A stretch of DNA of 64,000 bases from Paraburkholderia humisilvae. GTDB lineage: Bacteria; Pseudomonadota; Gammaproteobacteria; Burkholderiales; Burkholderiaceae. This document shows positions 60,266 to 64,000 of this stretch, piece by piece (within the stretch, counting starts at the first letter, position 1; the number at the start of each line of letters is the position of its first letter). The DNA is taken from NCBI RefSeq assembly GCF_902859855.1, contig NZ_CADIKH010000029.1:31323-95322 (forward strand), in the 5' to 3' direction. The position numbers were made by a program, and so were the translations under genes. The notes under the pieces were generated by a model. That model saw only the letters and a program-made list of their open reading frames with translations. It had not been told where the DNA came from and searched no databases.

Positions 60266-60754
60266 TTATCGGCCGTTCGCCTTGCTGCTCGCGTCAAGCG
60301 CGCTATCGGGCGGTAGCGCGGGCATGCAGTCCGCGTCGCTCGCAATCGGCGCGACCGGCGGGGGCATTGCCGGGCCGACCGCATGGATGCCTTTCGTTGC
60401 ACCCGCAAGCGCTTTGTCGACGAGCGTATCGAGCGGCGTAGCACGGTAGCATACGGCGCGCACCAGCATCGGCAAGTTGACGCCTGCAACGACCCGCACG
60501 TCCGGCAGCGTTGCGAGCCGTCCCGCGATGTTCGACGGCGTCGCGCCGAACATATCGGTCATCACGAGCGCGCCGTTGTCTTCTTTCAGACGCTCGACCT
60601 CGCTATGCGCGAGCGCGACGATCTGCGCGGGATCGCAATCGGGCGTGACGTCGATCACGCCGATGCGGGCGGGCAAGCCGCCATATATGTGCGCGACACA
60701 CTCGCGTAGCGCGGTGGCGAACGGAGCGTGCGCGATGATCAGAATGCCTGCCAT
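60266..60754 (-). CDS. PTS EIIA component, mannose/fructose family
   Basis: 162 aa. It begins MAGILIIAHAPFATALREC with phospho-His 9, followed by VIDVTPDCDPAQI and GALVMTDMFGATPSNIAGRL (D..GGTP-type motif) and VRVVAGVNLPMLVRAV, the EIIA-Man fold. About 30 residues of Pro/Ala-rich tail follow the domain. In betaproteobacteria this protein, HPr and EI form an incomplete PTS tied to HprK and thought to control carbon and virulence functions. First gene of ptsM-ptsH-ptsI; gshB lies upstream on the same strand. Confidence 0.93.
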   Translation of the reverse strand: MAGILIIAHAPFATALRECVAHIYGGLPARIGVIDVTPDCDPAQIVALAHSEVERLKEDNGALVMTDMFGATPSNIAGRLATLPDVRVVAGVNLPMLVRAVCYRATPLDTLVDKALAGATKGIHAVGPAMPPPVAPIASDADCMPALPPDSALDASSKANGR

Positions 60755-61044
60755 GTCAGCCTTGCTACAGGAAACGACCCGCTATCGTGGCCCGGAGGCG
60801 GTGGTATACACCGGCTCCTCGGCCGACCTTGCGTGTCCTGACGACGTGCCCCAGTCCCGGGAAAGGGGCCGGAACGCTTGCGGGGAATACGCGGGTCAAA
60901 GCGCGAGCGGGCATTGTAACAGTGTCATTTTCGCGCCTTCGGACGATTCGCGCTCGCATGGCGCGCACACTCCCGGCGCGGCGGGGACGCTCACGCACCA
61001 ATACGCGTTGCGGCGGCGGCCACCCCGCGCCGAGCAACGGTGCG

Positions 61045-62001
61045 TTAGCCGATCGCGTGCTCCAATGCATCGATGAACATGGCCGCCACGTCGAAACCGG
61101 TCTGATCCATGATCTCGCGGAAGCACGTCGGGCTCGTCACATTCACTTCGGTCAGCCAGTCACCGATCGCATCGAGACCCACCAGCAACAGGCCGCGCGC
61201 GGCCAGCACCGGCGCGAGCGTATCGGCAATCTCCCGGTCACGCGGCGTCAGCGGTTGCGCCACGCCCAGGCCGCCCGCGGCCAGGTTGCCGCGTACCTCA
61301 CTGCCCTGTGGAATGCGCGCGAGCGAATACGGCACGGGCTCGCCGCCGATCAGCAGAATGCGCTTGTCACCGTCCTTGATCTCAGGGATGAACTTCTGCG
61401 CCATCACGGTCCGCGCGCCGTCATGACTGAGCATTTCGACGATCGAACCGAGGTTCATGCCGTCGGGCTTCACGCGGAACACACCCATGCCGCCCATGCC
61501 GTCAAGCGGTTTGAGGATCACGTCTCCATGCTCCGCGTGAAACGCGCGCAGACGAGCCGGATCGCGCGTCACGAGCGTCGGCGCGACGAACTGCGGGAAT
61601 TCGCCGATCGCGAGTTTCTCCGAATGGTCGCGAATCGCCTGCGGCTTGTTGAAAACGCGCGCGCCCGCACGCTCCGCGAGTTCAAGCAGCCACGTCGACG
61701 TCACGTACTCCATATCGAACGGTGGGTCCTTACGCATCAACACCGCGCCGAAGCTCGTCAACGCGCGCGGCGCGGCTTCCTGTGGCATGAACCACGTCTC
61801 GCGGTGACTATCCGCCATGTCGCCGACCATCTCGAAGCGCTGCGCGCTCGCCTCGACCGCCCCGCCCGTCCACGCCAGATGGCGCGGTTCGCACGTGTAC
61901 AACGTGTGCCCGCGGCGCGCGGCCTCGGCCATCATCGCGTACGTCGTGTCCTTGTAAATCTTGAAGCGGGAAAGCGGGTCGGCGATAAAGAGAATGTCCA
62001 T
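61045..62001 (-). CDS. gshB: Glutathione synthetase
   Basis: 318 aa ATP-grasp ligase adding glycine to gamma-glutamylcysteine. It begins MDILFIADPLSRFKIYKDTT, with VLMRKDPPFDMEYVTSTWLL, the ATP-binding DVILKPLDGMGGMGVFRV, GDKRILLIGGEPVPYSLARIP and EVNVTSPTCFREI, all standard GshB segments (E. coli 315 aa). The ATG at 62001 has only a weak ribosome site. It lies 82 bases downstream of gshA, so the two are likely co-transcribed. Confidence 0.97.
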   Translation of the reverse strand: MDILFIADPLSRFKIYKDTTYAMMAEAARRGHTLYTCEPRHLAWTGGAVEASAQRFEMVGDMADSHRETWFMPQEAAPRALTSFGAVLMRKDPPFDMEYVTSTWLLELAERAGARVFNKPQAIRDHSEKLAIGEFPQFVAPTLVTRDPARLRAFHAEHGDVILKPLDGMGGMGVFRVKPDGMNLGSIVEMLSHDGARTVMAQKFIPEIKDGDKRILLIGGEPVPYSLARIPQGSEVRGNLAAGGLGVAQPLTPRDREIADTLAPVLAARGLLLVGLDAIGDWLTEVNVTSPTCFREIMDQTGFDVAAMFIDALEHAIG

Positions 62002-62083
62002 GGAATACCTGATGCGCCCACGCGGGCTTGCGTTGATCGTTGCACTTCACCGTCACGAGAAACGGTTCGACCGCCGCAACGCG

Positions 62084-63373
62084 TCAGACCTGGATCGCTT
62101 CCGGATCGGTCCGCTCGAGTTCCAGCGACGCGGCAAGCAAACCCAGCCGCGCGACGACACCATACATGTAAAACCGGTTTGGCGGCGCCGCGCCTGGCTT
62201 CGCCTGCGCATCGGGCAGCGCAGTGTGCTCGAAGCCGAGTGGCACGAAATGCATCCCCGGCGCATTCAGGTTCTGGTCGCGCTCCCGGCTGCCGTGCGCG
62301 CGGTAGAAACCGCCGACCACATATCGGTCGATCATGTAGACAACCGGCTCGGCGACTTCTTCGCCAATTCGTTCAAACGTGTAGACGCCTTCCTGCACGA
62401 GCATGTCGTGCACTTCAAGGCCCTCTTTCGTCGCAGCCATCTTCGTGCGTTCACGCTTGGTCAGCGCGGCGACTTCGGACGCGTCGTGCACGGTCATCAC
62501 ACTCATGCCGTATGTGCCCGCATCCGACTTGATCACGACGTAAGGCTTCTCGGAGATACCGTACTCGCGATATTTCTTCGCGATCTTTTTCAGCACGCCG
62601 TCGATCGCATCCGCGAGCGCTTCTTCGCCAGTTCGCGCTTCAAAATCCACGCCTTCGACGTGCGCGAAGTACGGATTGATCATCCACGGGTCGATCTCGA
62701 CCATCTTCGAAAACTTCTTTGCGACGTCGTCATAGCACGAGAAGTGCGTCGACTTGCGCCGCACCGCCCAGCCGGCATGCAGCGGCGGCAGCAGATACTG
62801 CTCGTGCAGATTCTCGAGCACCGGCGGAATGCCGCCGGACAGATCGTTGTTGATCAGAATCGAGCACGGATCGAAATTTTTCACGCCGAGGCGACGTGGT
62901 GAACGCTCGAGCGGTTCGAGCACGATCTTCTGGCCGTCGGACAGTGGGATCGTGACCGGGCCGCCGATCGACTCGTCGAGCGTGCCGAAGCGCACGTTCA
63001 GACCCGCCTGCCGCATGATCGTCGCGAGCCGGGCGACGTTTTCGAGGTAAAACGCGTTGCGCGTATGGCGCTCCGGGATCACCAGCAGGTTCTTTGCATC
63101 CGGGCAGATTTTTTCGATCGACGCCATCGCGGCCTGAACCGCGAGCGGCAGCACTTCGACCGGCAGGTTGTTGAACGCGCCCGGAAAGAGGTTCGTATCG
63201 ACAGGCGCCAGCTTGAAGCCGGCGTTGCGCAGATCGACCGAGCAGTAGAACGGCGGCGTGTGCTCCTGCCATTCGAGCCGGAACCAGCGCTCGATGGCGG
63301 GGGTCGCGTCGAGGATCTTCCGCTCGAGGTCGAGCAGTGGACCGTTTAACGCCGTAACTAGATGCGGAACCAT
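62084..63373 (-). CDS. gshA: Glutamate-cysteine ligase (betaproteobacterial type)
   Basis: 429 aa enzyme for the first step of glutathione synthesis. The sequence (MVPHLVTALNGPLLDLERKI; FYCSVDLRNAGFKLAPVDTN; LLVIPERHTRNAFYLENVA; ILINNDLSGGIPPVL) matches the family found in betaproteobacteria and Acidithiobacillus, which differs from E. coli GshA. Distal motifs such as VVIKSDAGTYGMSVMTV suggest an ATP-grasp-like site. It starts at ATG63373. With gshB it makes the glutathione used by the window's glutaredoxin and zeta GST. Confidence 0.95.
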   Translation of the reverse strand: MVPHLVTALNGPLLDLERKILDATPAIERWFRLEWQEHTPPFYCSVDLRNAGFKLAPVDTNLFPGAFNNLPVEVLPLAVQAAMASIEKICPDAKNLLVIPERHTRNAFYLENVARLATIMRQAGLNVRFGTLDESIGGPVTIPLSDGQKIVLEPLERSPRRLGVKNFDPCSILINNDLSGGIPPVLENLHEQYLLPPLHAGWAVRRKSTHFSCYDDVAKKFSKMVEIDPWMINPYFAHVEGVDFEARTGEEALADAIDGVLKKIAKKYREYGISEKPYVVIKSDAGTYGMSVMTVHDASEVAALTKRERTKMAATKEGLEVHDMLVQEGVYTFERIGEEVAEPVVYMIDRYVVGGFYRAHGSRERDQNLNAPGMHFVPLGFEHTALPDAQAKPGAAPPNRFYMYGVVARLGLLAASLELERTDPEAIQV

Positions 63374-63524
63374 TGATCACTCACAGACTGGAGAAGGACG
63401 ATTGTAGAGCAAACGCTACGCCCATCTGGGGACGCTTTCTCCAACCGCAAGGCACGCGCGAAACTATTCTTTAAGCTACCGAAAAATCGAGCAAAATCCA
63501 CCGTTTACGAGATGGCACGGGAAG

Positions 63525-63548
63525 AAAAAAGCCCGCCGTAAGGCGGGC
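63525..63548 (-). terminator. Rho-independent terminator of amtB
   Basis: On the minus strand GCCCGCC (63548-63542), a TTAC loop, GGCGGGC (63537-63531), then six T (63530-63525). It lies 50 bases after the amtB stop. The interval to gshA (63374-63524) shows nothing else. Confidence 0.92.
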
Positions 63549-63597
63549 CGGGTTGCTGCGCTTACACAACGGGTACGGGTGAAACCGCTTTGCTCCT

Positions 63598-64000
63598 TTA
63601 TTCGACGTGTTCGCCGTGCAGGATCACGTCGAGACCTTCGCGCTCTTCGTCTTCGGTCACGCGCAGGCCCATCACCATATCGATCACCTTCAGCAGGACA
63701 AAGCTGACCACGCCGCTGTAGACGATGGTCGTCAGCACGCCCTTGACCTGCAGCATCACGCTCGCGTCGAGGCCGCTGATATCCTTGACCGCGAACACGC
63801 CGGTCAGGATCGCGCCGACGATACCGCCGATGCAGTGCACGCCGAACGCGTCGAGCGAATCGTCGTAGCCGAGCTTGTGCTTGAGCCAGGTGGCCGACCA
63901 GAAGCAGATCGCACCGGCCAGCAGGCCGATGACCAGCGCGCCGGCGACACCGACGAAGCCCGAGGCCGGCGTAATCGCGACCAGACCCGCGACCGCGCCC
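63598..64000 (-). CDS. amtB: Ammonium transporter, C-terminal part (cut by the window edge)
   Basis: The last 133 codons of an Amt-family channel, running off the right edge. It has AVAGLVAITPASGFVGVAGA, the pore helix region LGYDDSLDAFGVHCIGGIVG with the conserved DxFGxHxxGG (the second pore His), AILTGVFAV, a terminal helix and the cytoplasmic tail LRVTEDEEREGLDVILHGE, the conserved C-terminal region that couples to GlnK. In Burkholderiaceae a glnK gene usually lies upstream, here outside the window. It ends 63598 and is followed by a strong terminator. Confidence 0.93.
   Translation of the reverse strand, partial: GAVAGLVAITPASGFVGVAGALVIGLLAGAICFWSATWLKHKLGYDDSLDAFGVHCIGGIVGAILTGVFAVKDISGLDASVMLQVKGVLTTIVYSGVVSFVLLKVIDMVMGLRVTEDEEREGLDVILHGEHVE

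Noticed and set aside
60787..62532. Long plus-strand frame opposite gshB and gshA
   Set aside because: Both glutathione genes are clear on the minus strand; the plus frame crosses gene borders and has no homology pattern.
1..64000. CRISPR array, tRNA, rRNA, insertion sequences or prophage genes
   Set aside because: No regularly spaced repeats, cloverleaf sequences, transposase motifs or phage genes were seen on reading both strands.

Overview
This window is a GC-rich bacterial chromosome segment. It most probably comes from the Burkholderiaceae (Burkholderia, Paraburkholderia or a close relative). The pointers are a betaproteobacterial gshA-gshB pair, a ptsM-ptsH-ptsI cluster with an HprK-type Ser46 in HPr, a NagF-type EIIA-HPr-EI fusion, a complete cta (aa3 oxidase) assembly cluster, and a pth-hisC-fdx-coaD-rsmD-ftsY neighbourhood. 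This assignment rests on protein and gene-order recognition, not on a database search. No rRNA, tRNA, CRISPR array, insertion sequence or phage genes were seen.

Layout. 0-1.6 kb: end of pth, hisC and a 2x[4Fe-4S] ferredoxin. 1.8-6.8 kb: three membrane proteins typical of surface glycans (a Wzy/ligase-like protein, a GT-C-type glycosyltransferase and an acyltransferase-3), which look like an accessory insert among housekeeping genes. 7-12.6 kb: coaD, rsmD, ftsY, a zeta-class GST with an FAH-family hydrolase, and ybiB. 12.7-14.8 kb: leuA (long type) behind a promoter and a short leader peptide containing four rare CUA leucine codons. 15-17.4 kb: an NTF2-like protein, pagL and rpoH. The rpoH upstream region carries a sigma-E-type promoter with a perfect CIRCE operator over its predicted start. 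17.6-20.8 kb: cydP-cydA-cydB-cydX, a cytochrome bd oxidase. 20.9-28.4 kb: nagR-nagA-nagB-nagF-nagE, for GlcNAc sensing, uptake and catabolism, with a clear palindromic operator over the promoter. 28.7-31.8 kb: a MarR-GNAT fusion, a metQ relic and a chemoreceptor. 32-37.2 kb: a chaperone-usher fimbrial operon whose usher is split by an in-frame amber codon. 37.5-47.6 kb: the aa3 cytochrome c oxidase genes and assembly factors. 47.7-53.9 kb: mixed housekeeping genes (DUF2244, bioC-like, comF, trmL, macro domain, gpsA, secB, grxC, rhodanese). 54-57.7 kb: gpmA, ctpA and a MoeB/ThiF-like gene. 57.9-60.8 kb: ptsI, ptsH and an EIIA-Man gene. 61-64 kb: gshB, gshA and the end of amtB.

How the genes work together. 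Two respiratory oxidases (bd and aa3) give a choice of terminal electron acceptor systems. The nag operon carries its own EI, HPr and EIIA, so it can phosphorylate GlcNAc without the separate EIIA-Man/HPr/EI set, which looks regulatory because no matching permease is present. The most interesting regulatory features are the combined sigma-E/HrcA control inferred for rpoH and the leucine attenuator with a possibly leaderless leader peptide upstream of leuA.
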